From the NCBI RefSeq assembly GCF_028401415.2, contig NZ_CP171821.2, positions 2,046,001-2,110,000 of the forward strand: 64,000 bases of DNA, read 5' to 3'. The notes beneath the pieces were generated by a model, which was not told where the DNA came from, did no database searches, and saw nothing but the letters and a program-made list of their open reading frames with translations. This DNA comes from Glaciecola sp028401415. GTDB taxonomy: Bacteria; Pseudomonadota; Gammaproteobacteria; Enterobacterales; Alteromonadaceae. Made by a program: the position numbers and the translations under genes. Each line of letters begins with the position of its first letter. Positions within the stretch are counted from its first letter, which is position 1. Of this stretch, positions 15,564-24,811 are shown in pieces.

Positions 15564-16914
15564 TGGTATAAACTGCCTACGTATATTCGGTTTCTGAATG
15601 ATGCTATTTATTAAGCATCGAACCTCTATGGGCTATTCGCACACTTGGTCCCTAACGCTTACACGAGCTCGGATAGGCTCTTCGTCCGCTCTGGGTTTTA
15701 CAAGTGTCGGTCTTACCTGTTTGCCATCTCACGCTATACTCTTGCAACTTTGGATGAAATTGTTGTACTTAACTGTTTTAATTGTAATTTTTATACTGAA
15801 GCTATTAATTCTGGGCGATAACTATCATTATTGTTAACTATTGCCCATGCGACTCTAGCAGTTTTGTTTGCCAACGCGACCGTGACAATGTTTACATGTT
15901 TAGTGGAAGTAAGCTTCATTAACCACTGACTCAAAGCATCATTGTGACGATGCGCGTGTCTAATAACAGCCCTAGCACCATGCACTAAAAGTTTGCGTAA
16001 ATAGCCATCACCTCTTTTGCTAATGCCTAATAATTTAGGCTTGCCACCTGTACTATGTTGTCTTGGCGTGAGACCTATGGATGCAGCAAAATCTCTGCCT
16101 TTTTTGTAGGTCTTTCCGTCTCCTATTGCACTAGATAAAGCACTAGCGCACAAAACGCCTATTCCTCTCAACTCTAATAATTTAGTGGCAACAGGGTCTT
16201 GTTGAACATCTTCTTGAATAGTTTTATCTAGTTCGTCTATCCGTTCATCAAGATTAATCAGATCATCAAATAAACCTTTTAATATTGACCTAAACATGGA
16301 TGATAAGCCGTTGTCCCCATCCTCTAGCCACAAAGGAATAGCCTGGCGCAGCTTCTTGATACCAATCGGCGCTACTAATCCATACTCACCGACTAAGCCA
16401 CGAATTTGATTGGCCTTACCCGTTCTTTGAACCATTAAATTATCGCGTACTCGGTGCGCCGCTTGCACATCTTGTTGTCTGACAGTTTTTAAGCTAACAA
16501 ACCGCATACTTGGACGACTCATTGCTTCACAAATAGCTTCTGCGTCAACAGCATCGTTCTTATTGCTCTTGACATAGGGCTTTACGAATTGCGCATGAAT
16601 AATTTTAACTTTATATCCTCGTTTTTGTAATTCACGCCCCCAATAATTTGCGGAGCTGCACGCTTCCATAGCTATTTCCGCACCATGAGGTACTTTCCGA
16701 CTTATTGCTGCGAGCCATTTAGATCTAGAATATTTTCCTTTCCATTTGACTTCACTAAATCTATCGACCGCGTGGACATGAAAAATAGACTTTGCAATAT
16801 CAACACCTACTCTAGTAATGTTACCCATGGGTTTCTCCTCAATTGAACATGGTTTTCTGACAATTACCATTGTGGCCTAAAAATGCCGCATCGTCAGGTT
16901 GAGGAGGAGTCCAT
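15522..16914. mobile_element. IS110-family (IS1111-like) insertion sequence
   Basis: A perfect 15-bp inverted repeat, ATGGACTCCTCCTCA at 15522-15536 and its complement at 16900-16914, brackets a DEDD transposase. Subterminal inverted repeats are a feature of the IS1111 group, so the true tips lie a few bases outside. The stretch from 15560 to 15790, downstream of the transposase stop, is non-coding and has the position where IS1111-group elements encode their bridge RNA. Members insert by RNA-guided recombination without target duplication, and none is seen. Confidence 0.82.
15791..16828 (-). CDS. IS110-family transposase (DEDD recombinase)
   Basis: The protein of 345 residues starts MGNITRVGVDIAKSIFHVHAV with GAGGAGAA upstream. 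The RuvC-like N-domain shows D in GVDIAK, E in AMEACSSANYWG and the pair in NKNDAVDAEAI, giving the DEDD set. The C-domain has LRGIGVLCASALSSAIGDG and GLTPRQHSTGGK with the catalytic serine region of Tnp20 enzymes. The frame is intact. The family recombines donor and target guided by an IS-encoded bridge RNA. Confidence 0.95.
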   Translation of the reverse strand: MGNITRVGVDIAKSIFHVHAVDRFSEVKWKGKYSRSKWLAAISRKVPHGAEIAMEACSSANYWGRELQKRGYKVKIIHAQFVKPYVKSNKNDAVDAEAICEAMSRPSMRFVSLKTVRQQDVQAAHRVRDNLMVQRTGKANQIRGLVGEYGLVAPIGIKKLRQAIPLWLEDGDNGLSSMFRSILKGLFDDLINLDERIDELDKTIQEDVQQDPVATKLLELRGIGVLCASALSSAIGDGKTYKKGRDFAASIGLTPRQHSTGGKPKLLGISKRGDGYLRKLLVHGARAVIRHAHRHNDALSQWLMKLTSTKHVNIVTVALANKTARVAWAIVNNNDSYRPELIASV

Positions 16915-17767
16915 CCCATTGATTACTACAGCCTCACAAGAAAAACTAGTAGATGCATTGTCTTTTTCAAGAGCTAAACTATCCAAACGACAAATAGATG
17001 TTGCCACAAAAGAAATAGCGGAGTTAAATCAGTCTTTACTTTGGAGTTCGCTTAAGCAGGACTTAAAGCAGGAAGATATAAATGACCTATATGATGAGCT
17101 GCCATATCAAATTAAACGGATTGTGCTAAAACCGTCGACTTATTCAGATCACTTCTATCGATTTGATCATTGCCCAGGCAGTGTCAAAATCAACAAAGTA
17201 GAAAAAATCGGCTCCTACAATGCATTAGCAGCGCTTCTTTTACTTCTGCGCGATAAGAGATACCGGATAGAAAAAAGTGCGGACGAACATATTCATAGAG
17301 CCGTATTTCGATTACTACTGAGCATTTTTCAGCACCCTTCATTTTACCGTTTTCGACACGAAATTTGGGCATTCATACGCAAGTACATCATGAGACTAGA
17401 ACCATCAATATTGGAAAAAATGGGTCTAGGATTCTGGGCCTTTTCTATGGAAAAAATCGAGGCGTTGGTGGCAGAAGAAGCTCAGCTTTTGAAAAAGGCT
17501 ATCTATGCAAACATAGTTGAGGACTTTAAAGATTCTCCATTATTTTTTTGCCTTCTGTATCGTAATGCAGATTGCTTGAAAATAATTGAAGCTCTTGAGT
17601 TAATTTATGCAAACCAGCCAACATCGATGGAGCGTATCGACATGTTCTTCATTAGATTTACGGAAAATAGAAGGCGAGGTACTTCTAAGTTACAAGCACC
17701 CAGCATAACTTTTGAATCTTTAGTCCACATAATTACCGTGCTTATCGGTAACTCGGCTGACGAGTAG
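16883..17767 (+). CDS. Orphan ORF of unknown function between the IS and truncated RHS gene
   Basis: A 294-codon frame begins inside the IS right end (MPHRQVEEESIP is IS-derived) and ends inside the antisense of the truncated RHS gene. The native 5' end was therefore probably lost to the IS insertion, and the 3' end may be lost at the junction near 17720. The middle is helical (KRQIDVATKEIAELNQSLL; GSYNALAALLLLLRDKRYRI; HRAVFRLLLSIFQHPSFYRF) with no motif I know and no signal peptide. It could be remains of an RHS-associated cargo or immunity gene, but that is only context. Confidence 0.45.
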   Translation: MPHRQVEEESIPLITTASQEKLVDALSFSRAKLSKRQIDVATKEIAELNQSLLWSSLKQDLKQEDINDLYDELPYQIKRIVLKPSTYSDHFYRFDHCPGSVKINKVEKIGSYNALAALLLLLRDKRYRIEKSADEHIHRAVFRLLLSIFQHPSFYRFRHEIWAFIRKYIMRLEPSILEKMGLGFWAFSMEKIEALVAEEAQLLKKAIYANIVEDFKDSPLFFCLLYRNADCLKIIEALELIYANQPTSMERIDMFFIRFTENRRRGTSKLQAPSITFESLVHIITVLIGNSADE

Positions 17768-18745
17768 GGTGGAGGTAACACGCGGAATAATAGAATCGCG
17801 AGAGATGCCGTCAATATGATGAGTAATAGACACGCCTGTGGCAGGCGCTGCTACATATCGATTGAACAAATATTGCGTACCATCAGGTGTTTTTACGATG
17901 AGACCTTTTGCGCCATTGTTGGCGTTAACACATTTTGCTGTCCAGTAGTCCTTAGTGATGTAAAGTGTGTTCGCAGGTAGTGCTAACCCTGTTCGAGCGC
18001 TTGCGCTTGCCGCAAGAAATTTACTTTGCCCCTTACCCGGCAGTGAAATGTTCATCCCCGGGGTAATGGAATAATGCGGCAAAACAGATTCGTTGAATGT
18101 AGGGGCACCTTCCACAAAAGGCGCAACCGAATACGTAGTGGTGCCACGACAAAAGTCACTCGCTTCCACTGGTGCGCCTTGCGGCACGCCTTGATTGGAT
18201 AAGGGAACTGGAAACTTCCACGTAATGCGCGGAATATCTAACTGCCAGTCACCAAGCTCATTGTTGTAATAGGTTTTATTTAAAGTGGTGGCATCAAGGG
18301 TCGCCCGCTCAACAGCGCCTGAGGCTTCGTTGACATACCCCGCACCGCGTGTACGCGTTACTGCCACCGGCAGCAAGGAATTACCAGGAATACTGATATC
18401 TGTATAACTAAAACTGACCGAGCCACTACTAATGTCAATTTGGTCACCCAACATGGTGTTACCAAACGGTTGTAGCCTCTCTTCTACGTTAGCTCGTTCA
18501 ACATGCTCAAGCACCACTCCTAGGGTACTTTCTGCATCATCCAGAGTATTTTGAGCCTTGCCTAACACGCCTTTAGTGTCGCATTCCGAAACGTAACCCT
18601 CTAAGTCAGGAACACTACAATTGGGCAGTGAGCTCTTGACACCATTATGGTCGCTTGCGGCCGCGTCACTTGTATAAATACACGTAGCAATCGCAAAAAC
18701 CGACGCGCACACAAGGGCAATAGTACTTTGATTGAATTTAGTCAT
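17720..18745 (-). pseudogene. RHS/YD-repeat protein, N-terminal fragment (3' truncated)
   Basis: The 341-residue remnant has a signal peptide (residues 1-30, ending AAASDH) and the leader of large secreted RHS proteins: MLGDQIDISSGSVSFSYTDI, IPGNSLLPVAVTRTRGAG and TPDGTQYLFNRYV. It ends LVSRVTDKHGNYVD and a stop, precisely where YD repeats (normally GNYVxYxYD) should start. RHS proteins usually exceed 1,000 residues, so most of the gene including any toxic tip is gone. AAGGA precedes its ATG, 12 bases after the upstream RHS/FG-GAP gene. The breakpoint is near 17722. Confidence 0.75.
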
Positions 18746-18757
18746 GATGAATTCCTT

Positions 18758-21020
18758 TTACTGCGATTCTGAGACGACGCTTCCTAGCGCGTCAGTGTGT
18801 AAGTAGGTGACTCTTTTTTTCAGCGTCGACGGTGCATCCGTCACTAGTGTCGTCTGCGCACTCGTTTTACTTTCATTAAACCCATCTCCGTCGGTAAAGC
18901 TTATACGAAGCGATAAACGTTTACCCACGTCCACGCTTGTTAGCACATAACTTGACGAACGCGCACCGCCTATGCTATTGCCATTTCTCAACCATTGATA
19001 TTGGAAACTACCCAGACCGTTTGAATCTTGAATGGTATTAGATGAGTTAAGTCGGGTACCAACGTTCGTTGCTCCACTGATAGTGACTGAGCCTGTAGCG
19101 GGTGAGTTTACGACAGGTGATGTAATCATTACTGTTACAAACTTCCAATTACTGCACCGTGAGCTTTTTTTGTTGCAGGCTTTAAACCGATAACGGTAAC
19201 GCCCCTCACCTTTATTGGGTGTGATGTTATGGTGAATATGATTTCCCGAGCTCGTTCTAGAATGATAAGAATATGACGAATTTCCTGGTCGTTGCTCTTC
19301 AAATTCGTAATACCCACCAGAACCAATAATGCCGCTAGCTCGCGTCCATGAAAGCTCTAGAGTTTGACCAAGCTCTAAAGTTAACGAATTCTGGCGTACG
19401 TTAGTAGGCATACCCGGGGTACCGTAGGCGTAAACCAAATATGTATGACTCCAAGCATTACAAGTCTGACTTCCAGACGCCATATTGCATGCCCGAGCCC
19501 TGTAGCGGTAATTGCCAACGGATGAAAAATAACGACGCCGTGAAGGTCTTGCTTCATGATGCACGAGTTTCCAATTGTTTCCAGCAAAACGCTCCTGCAA
19601 CTGGTAAATAATAGCGCGATCCACCGCCGGCCAAGATATCAGGGAACTGCCACCAACCTCTGGATATTGGCCTGCGCTCGAGCTTATGCGTCCCATGGTG
19701 CTTGGTGCACCGCCCTGTGTCTCTCCTGAGCCCGAAATACCTAAAACTGGGTGTGACGATAGGTCGACGAATAGTGCTTCGTTAGATTGCCCTTCATCAG
19801 GTAATGATGCATTCGCTCGATCAAAAGAGCCACTCTCTCTGCACCCTCGTTTGCCAATACCGGCTCCGACGTGATATATCAATAGCTTACATTCGAGACT
19901 TTCTCCCATGTTAATTTGATCATCAATCACCATTCTACCGTCTATATCGAAAACATAAGGTGAATTTGCCATGCGCACAAGCTCGGGAATGCCATCCAAA
20001 TCCACGTCTATCAAGTTGGTTGTATGTTCCGTTGCGTTCCAAGCGTAGCCAGCAAAATTCGAAGCGAGAACGATCGCGTTCGATGTATCCAAATCACCGT
20101 TCTTGTCTGTTGTTATAAAGTAATGGCTGTCACCGCTGTACATCGCTTGCGCAAAGATATCATCGGCACCATCATCGTTAAAATCTGCAAAATAGAAATG
20201 ATGTTGTTTATTTGAAGGGATCGATTTAGGATTGCTGATAGTTTGGCTTGGCTCAAAACTTAAACTTTTTTTCGTTAAAGGTATATATTTGGTAGATATT
20301 CGCTTCGCTAGAAATATTCCCTCCGTCTTCACGAGAACCATCTTCGCCAAATTCTTTATAAGGGCTTTCGCCACTAATCTGTAATAATACATCAGTCAAA
20401 CCGTCTCCGTTAAAGTCGCCTGTGATATCAATAGGTGCTTCGCGGTGCATGAACACGGGCAATACTAAGGAACGAACAAATTCAACACGTTCAAATGGAT
20501 AATTGGCATCACCGAACGCTATCGCCAATTCGTTTGTTTCACGTTGCACTATAGCAATGTCGTCAAATGCGTCGTGGTCAAAATTTCCCACGATTACGTC
20601 TGCTTCAGATACTAGCCAATTTATGGCTAAAGTGGATATCGGCGCTGCCGTTCGCCTTGTAATATATGCATCATTGATATTGCTCATAAAGGTATGAGCA
20701 TCAGTATTTGCTCTGGCTTGCAAAATCACATCTGGCTTTTTGTCGCCGTTAAAATCGCCGAAATGATGCAGGTATTATTCACTGTCCCACAAGGCATTAT
20801 TTCGTGAGGGCAGTGGTTTTGAGGGGCTAACAGGTTTTTCACCAGGCTTAGACTGTGTCGCAGGCGGTTTGCTTTGAGCTAAGGCCAATTTGTGGAGATT
20901 TAAAAGAGGAATAATACACAGCGTTATGACTGCGATTTTGCAAGCGTAAGCCGAAAAAGAGGTGGCTGACATGTCAACTATCCTTGTTTGCGAGTGAACT
21001 ATCTTCGATTTATTCTTCAA
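18758..21020 (-). pseudogene. Secreted FG-GAP/RHS-type protein broken by a stop codon and a frameshift
   Basis: Three minus-strand frames rebuild one gene. The first (to 20775) has a signal sequence and a Pro/Lys/Ser linker ending NALWDSE. An in-frame TAA at 20775-20777 then interrupts it; the same frame resumes with YLHHFGDFNGDKKPDVILQA, so CAA to TAA is likely. Near 20266-20272 a run of seven A (minus strand) shifts the frame; six A would join NEK to SLSFEPSQT. FG-GAP-type calcium repeats (DFNGDGLTDV, DFNDDGADDIF, DVDLDGIPEL), two FN3-like domains and an Ig-like domain follow. The end TYLHTDALGSVVSESQ is the RHS core motif cut short. The sequence is otherwise well preserved, so decay is recent. 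Confidence 0.8.
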
Positions 21021-21278
21021 TGAGTAAACATCAGAAAAACCGAATTAATATCCATATAATTGTCGAAGGCATTTAGTGTTAGTCGAATTCTAAGTCTAAT
21101 TCAAGTGTTTTTTCTATTTTTATGTCAAATAGCCTTTTTTTCATGCGTTCAGCATTTCACTGCGAATATTCTAGCTAAACCTTATTTAGTTGTTTGTTAT
21201 GAGTTATTTGCTTGTTTGCAAAAGATATGGCAGGTTGAGGGTGATCATAAGAAAGCATCAATTTTTGCGAGTCAAAAT

Positions 21279-21923
21279 ATGTTGAAAATCAAACGAAATT
21301 GTTTATTTATTGTACTTTTAAGCTTTTTAGTTAGCCTCTCGACCGCCGCCTTAGAAGTGGACCCAAGCAAACAAGCCGGCTCAAAAATCCAAGCCGACAA
21401 CCTATACCCTCAAGTAAAATTTGAAACCAGTATGGGCGACTTAGTCATTGAGCTGAACCGTAAAAGAGCACCCTTAACCGTCAATAATTTTCTAGAGTAC
21501 GTGAGCACTGGAGAATACGACAACACGCTATTTCATCGCGTGATTGGTGACTATGTGGTGCAAGGGGGTGGTTATACACCTGAATTTAAAGAGAAAAAAA
21601 CCAATACGCCTATTTTAAACGAGTCGGGCAATGGCTTAAAAAATGACTGGTACTCAATCGCTATGGCTAGGCAAAATGACCCACATTCTGCGACACGCCA
21701 GTTCTTTTTTAATATGGATAGCAATGACAATTTAAACCCTGGCAGAGAGTGGGGATATACCGTGTTTGGCAACGTGTTATCTGGTACCGAGGTGCTAGAT
21801 GCGATTGCCCTAGTTGAAACAGAATATCGGCCCCTTATTCGCTTTCAGGACGTGCCAAAGGAGCCTGTAATTCTGATAAAGGCCAGTGTGATACCTGAGC
21901 CTCAATTTGGTACTGATCCATAA
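21279..21923 (+). CDS. Exported cyclophilin-type peptidyl-prolyl isomerase
   Basis: The 214-residue protein has a signal peptide (MLKIKRNCLFIVLLSFLVSL, cleaved after STAALE or nearby) and one cyclophilin domain: FETSMGDLVIELNRKRAP, YDNTLFHRVIGDYVVQGGGY (split), SIAMARQNDPHSATRQFFFN and WGYTVFGNVLSG. FHRVI, QGGG and FFFN are active-site positions. It should catalyse proline isomerisation in the periplasm, like PpiA. I chose the ATG at 21279 because the signal peptide begins there. A longer reading frame from 21060 adds an unrelated hydrophobic stretch. It borders the accessory island. Confidence 0.88.
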   Translation: MLKIKRNCLFIVLLSFLVSLSTAALEVDPSKQAGSKIQADNLYPQVKFETSMGDLVIELNRKRAPLTVNNFLEYVSTGEYDNTLFHRVIGDYVVQGGGYTPEFKEKKTNTPILNESGNGLKNDWYSIAMARQNDPHSATRQFFFNMDSNDNLNPGREWGYTVFGNVLSGTEVLDAIALVETEYRPLIRFQDVPKEPVILIKASVIPEPQFGTDP

Positions 21924-22064
21924 AGTTAAATACCTGCGCTGTTTAAGACACATATGACCACATTAAATTGTACTGCTAAAACTTAATTTTACGGCTGAAG
22001 TAATTGAGCTATCTACCGATAAATTTGAATAAATAAAGCTTAAATTATCTATGTAAGGGGCTAC

Positions 22065-22616
22065 ATGCTAGGTCTGGTATTCACAAGTTTAGTTAACATG
22101 GTAGAAAGTAAATACTCATACGAATTTGCAGCTAAAGTGCTAGACGATGCCGATTTGAGTACTCAAGGTGCCTATACGTCCGTAGGGTACTATAGTTTCT
22201 CTGAATTACTTTCGATTATCAAAGTACTCTCTAGAAAAGTCCAAATACCTTTAAACGAATTGCTAACGGCTTTTGGCGAACACTTGATGCGGGATATCGC
22301 AAGTGGACACCCCCACTTGCTTGAGCACTACAGGGATTTATTCGACTTACTAGAAAAGCTCGATAAAGAAATTCACGTTACAGTTAAAAAACTTTATTCA
22401 AATGCCAGTTTACCTCGATTTAAGGTCGCATTTTCCAACCAGCGCACAATGGATTTGCTATATCATTCCGAACGACGACTTGAGCACCTTGCACTTGGAT
22501 TATTAAATGAGGCCAGCAGAATGTTTGATGAAGCAATAACGACTGAGTTGCTGCCATCAGATGACGACAAGTTCGATGTGCTGATTCGCATCAAAAAAAC
22601 AAATAAAGTGGCATAA
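22065..22616 (+). CDS. hnoX: Heme NO-binding sensor protein (H-NOX)
   Basis: The 183-residue stand-alone H-NOX has the proximal heme ligand His104 (LDKEIHVTVKKLY) and the heme-propionate motif Y133-x-S-x-R137 (YHSER). The N-terminal MLGLVFTSLVNMVESKYS fold element is family-typical. Gram-negative H-NOX proteins bind NO tightly and pass the signal to a partner enzyme from the same operon. AAGGGG precedes the ATG. The PAS-GGDEF-EAL gene starts four bases after its stop, so the partner is a c-di-GMP enzyme, as in Shewanella woodyi and Legionella. Confidence 0.92.
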   Translation: MLGLVFTSLVNMVESKYSYEFAAKVLDDADLSTQGAYTSVGYYSFSELLSIIKVLSRKVQIPLNELLTAFGEHLMRDIASGHPHLLEHYRDLFDLLEKLDKEIHVTVKKLYSNASLPRFKVAFSNQRTMDLLYHSERRLEHLALGLLNEASRMFDEAITTELLPSDDDKFDVLIRIKKTNKVA

Positions 22617-22620
22617 ATCC

Positions 22621-24777
22621 ATGACACTAACAAACGCGCAACTCGCGAGAAAAACTCTGTTAGAAAAACGCCTTTACCGAGAAAAACTTGCGCGTCTTGA
22701 AGCCGAACGCTTATTGATTGAAAAAACAACTGAAGTATACAACGCGCATGAGGACACTAAGTCAGTAAGGGATGTACTTGACATGGCGATATGGGCATCT
22801 GGCGGTTCGGTGTGGGATTGGCGAAAGGAGAGCAATTCGTCTTACTGTCGTTTTTTCCAAGACGATGATCCTAATATCTTGCGTGAAGCTAACATTGGAT
22901 TTTCAGAGTTTTTCGAGGCGATACATCAAGACAACCGTAAAGAGTTCAGCGACAAAGTACATGGAATACGAAGTCGAGCCGCTGATGGCATTGATTGTGA
23001 GCTCAAAATACGGGCATCGGATAAGTCTTATCGCTGGCAACGCATCCAGGGCAAGGCGGTAGCGTTCGACGACGCTGGCAATGCGCTTAGGGCCATTGGA
23101 ACGGTTATAGACGTGGATCAACTCGTAAGAGCCAAAGAGTCGCACAGACTAATGGCGCACGTATTCGCAAACTCACAAGAGCCCATGCTGATTTTAAATC
23201 ACCAGCTTGAGATATTAGAGGCCAACAGAGCACTGGGGGCGAGGCTAGAGGTCCAGCGAGCGAAACTGAAAGGGTGCTCTATCAGCGAACTGCTCTCCCT
23301 CTCACAAGAAGAAATAAAACAACACTTCGAACAGTCCATCGAAGTGATTGAAGCTCAGCTTAGATACAATAAACATATCATTCCTGTAGAAGTATTATTC
23401 AATAGTCTCATCATTGAGGAGCAGTCGAAAGTTTACATCGTGTGCAGCATTAAAGACTTAACGGAGCGCAAGCATACCCAAGCCCAATTAAGGAAAATGG
23501 CGCGACATGACGCCCTAACGGGCTTACTTAATCGCAGCGCACTTCAAGAGGCATTAACGCAAAAAATAGCCTCATCGAAGACTACAAAATTAGCCGTGCT
23601 GTTTTTAGACCTAGATGGGTTTAAAGATGTTAACGACAGTATCGGACATGAGGCTGGCGATGCCTTGCTACGAGGTATTGGACAAACCTTAAGTCATTCA
23701 GTAGCGAATGAATCGCTGCTCGCTCGCTGGGGTGGCGACGAGTTTGTGGTTACATGCGAATATACCGATGATTGCGAATGGCAACGACAAGCAAACAAGA
23801 TATTGCAAAGCTTTAAGCAGGCCGAGTTAGACGTCAAACGATATGGATTTAATGTATCAGTGTCGGTGGGTGTCGCTGTTTACCCAAAGGACGGCACTGA
23901 CTTTGATGCACTTATTCGACACGCTGATATGGCGATGTATGAAGCGAAACGTCAAAACAAAGGACGTTGGATGACATACGAACCCAAATTTGGTGACAAA
24001 GCATTGCGCAGAATCACTATGTTGAATGAATTGAAGCTGGCCTTATCCAATCAGGATTTTGAGTTTTACATACAGGGAAAATTTGATGCACATCAGAAGC
24101 TTGTGTCTGGCGAAGTGTTAGCAAGATGGCACAGTAGCAAGTTAGGTCAGGTGTCACCGGCTGAGTTTATTCCTATGCTCGAACAGCATGGTCTATACTC
24201 AGAGATCGGATTACTGGCAATTAAAGCCGGCGCCCGCTATTTGCTGGAAGCAAGGCGGATTTTACCGAACCAAGACCTGTCTATTTCAGTCAATATCTCT
24301 CCCATGCAGCTACTTGATAATGCTTTTATCCCGCACCTAAAAAGCATATGCGATGAGTATGCCTTGCCATGCCATTTGCTTGAGCTGGAAATAACGGAGT
24401 CTGTGTTTATAAATAATGCTGAATTGGCAACCAAGAGACTGAATGAAATTCAGGCACTAGGCGTAGGTATTTCCTTGGACGACTTTGGTACTGGATATTC
24501 ATCTTTAAGCTATTTACGGCAAGTAAGTTTTGACGCAATTAAAATAGATCGCAGCTTTATGTTTAGTATTCACGAAAACAAGCAAGCTAAAAATTTGCTC
24601 GTGTCGATTCTAAACATGTGTAAGACACTCCATGCAGACGTTATTATTGAAGGGGTCGAGACCAAAGCAGATTTTGAGCTTTTAGTGGATGAGGGCTTTT
24701 CGCTGTTTCAGGGTTTTTACTTTTGTCGACCCATTCCCTTTGACGACTTCGCAACTCAGTATTTGCAAATCACATAA
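22621..24777 (+). CDS. PAS-GGDEF-EAL protein, predicted H-NOX partner for c-di-GMP turnover
   Basis: The 718-residue cytosolic protein has an N-terminal coiled coil (about 8-45), two PAS-like domains (about 50-165 and 175-280), a GGDEF domain with intact RWGGDEF (near 370) and an EAL domain. The EAL domain retains GEVLARW, ELEITES, DDFGTGYSSL, KIDRSF and EGVETK, so it should be a competent phosphodiesterase as well as a cyclase. No transmembrane segment is seen. The N-terminal region probably docks H-NOX, whose NO-bound state would tilt the balance between synthesis and breakdown of c-di-GMP. Which activity NO favours is not predictable here. Confidence 0.9.
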   Translation: MTLTNAQLARKTLLEKRLYREKLARLEAERLLIEKTTEVYNAHEDTKSVRDVLDMAIWASGGSVWDWRKESNSSYCRFFQDDDPNILREANIGFSEFFEAIHQDNRKEFSDKVHGIRSRAADGIDCELKIRASDKSYRWQRIQGKAVAFDDAGNALRAIGTVIDVDQLVRAKESHRLMAHVFANSQEPMLILNHQLEILEANRALGARLEVQRAKLKGCSISELLSLSQEEIKQHFEQSIEVIEAQLRYNKHIIPVEVLFNSLIIEEQSKVYIVCSIKDLTERKHTQAQLRKMARHDALTGLLNRSALQEALTQKIASSKTTKLAVLFLDLDGFKDVNDSIGHEAGDALLRGIGQTLSHSVANESLLARWGGDEFVVTCEYTDDCEWQRQANKILQSFKQAELDVKRYGFNVSVSVGVAVYPKDGTDFDALIRHADMAMYEAKRQNKGRWMTYEPKFGDKALRRITMLNELKLALSNQDFEFYIQGKFDAHQKLVSGEVLARWHSSKLGQVSPAEFIPMLEQHGLYSEIGLLAIKAGARYLLEARRILPNQDLSISVNISPMQLLDNAFIPHLKSICDEYALPCHLLELEITESVFINNAELATKRLNEIQALGVGISLDDFGTGYSSLSYLRQVSFDAIKIDRSFMFSIHENKQAKNLLVSILNMCKTLHADVIIEGVETKADFELLVDEGFSLFQGFYFCRPIPFDDFATQYLQIT

Positions 24778-24811
24778 GCACTCCTGCGAGCCACAACTTC
24801 CATCCCTTGAC

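Noticed and set aside
15598..15837. Plus-strand frame antisense to the end of the IS transposase
   Set aside because: It overlaps IS non-coding and coding sequence, with no ribosome site. It is better read as the possible bridge-RNA region.
20266..20272. Programmed frameshift in the A7 run of the RHS/FG-GAP gene
   Set aside because: There is no slippery-site context or stimulating structure, and a nonsense codon lies elsewhere in the same gene, so decay or sequence error is more likely.
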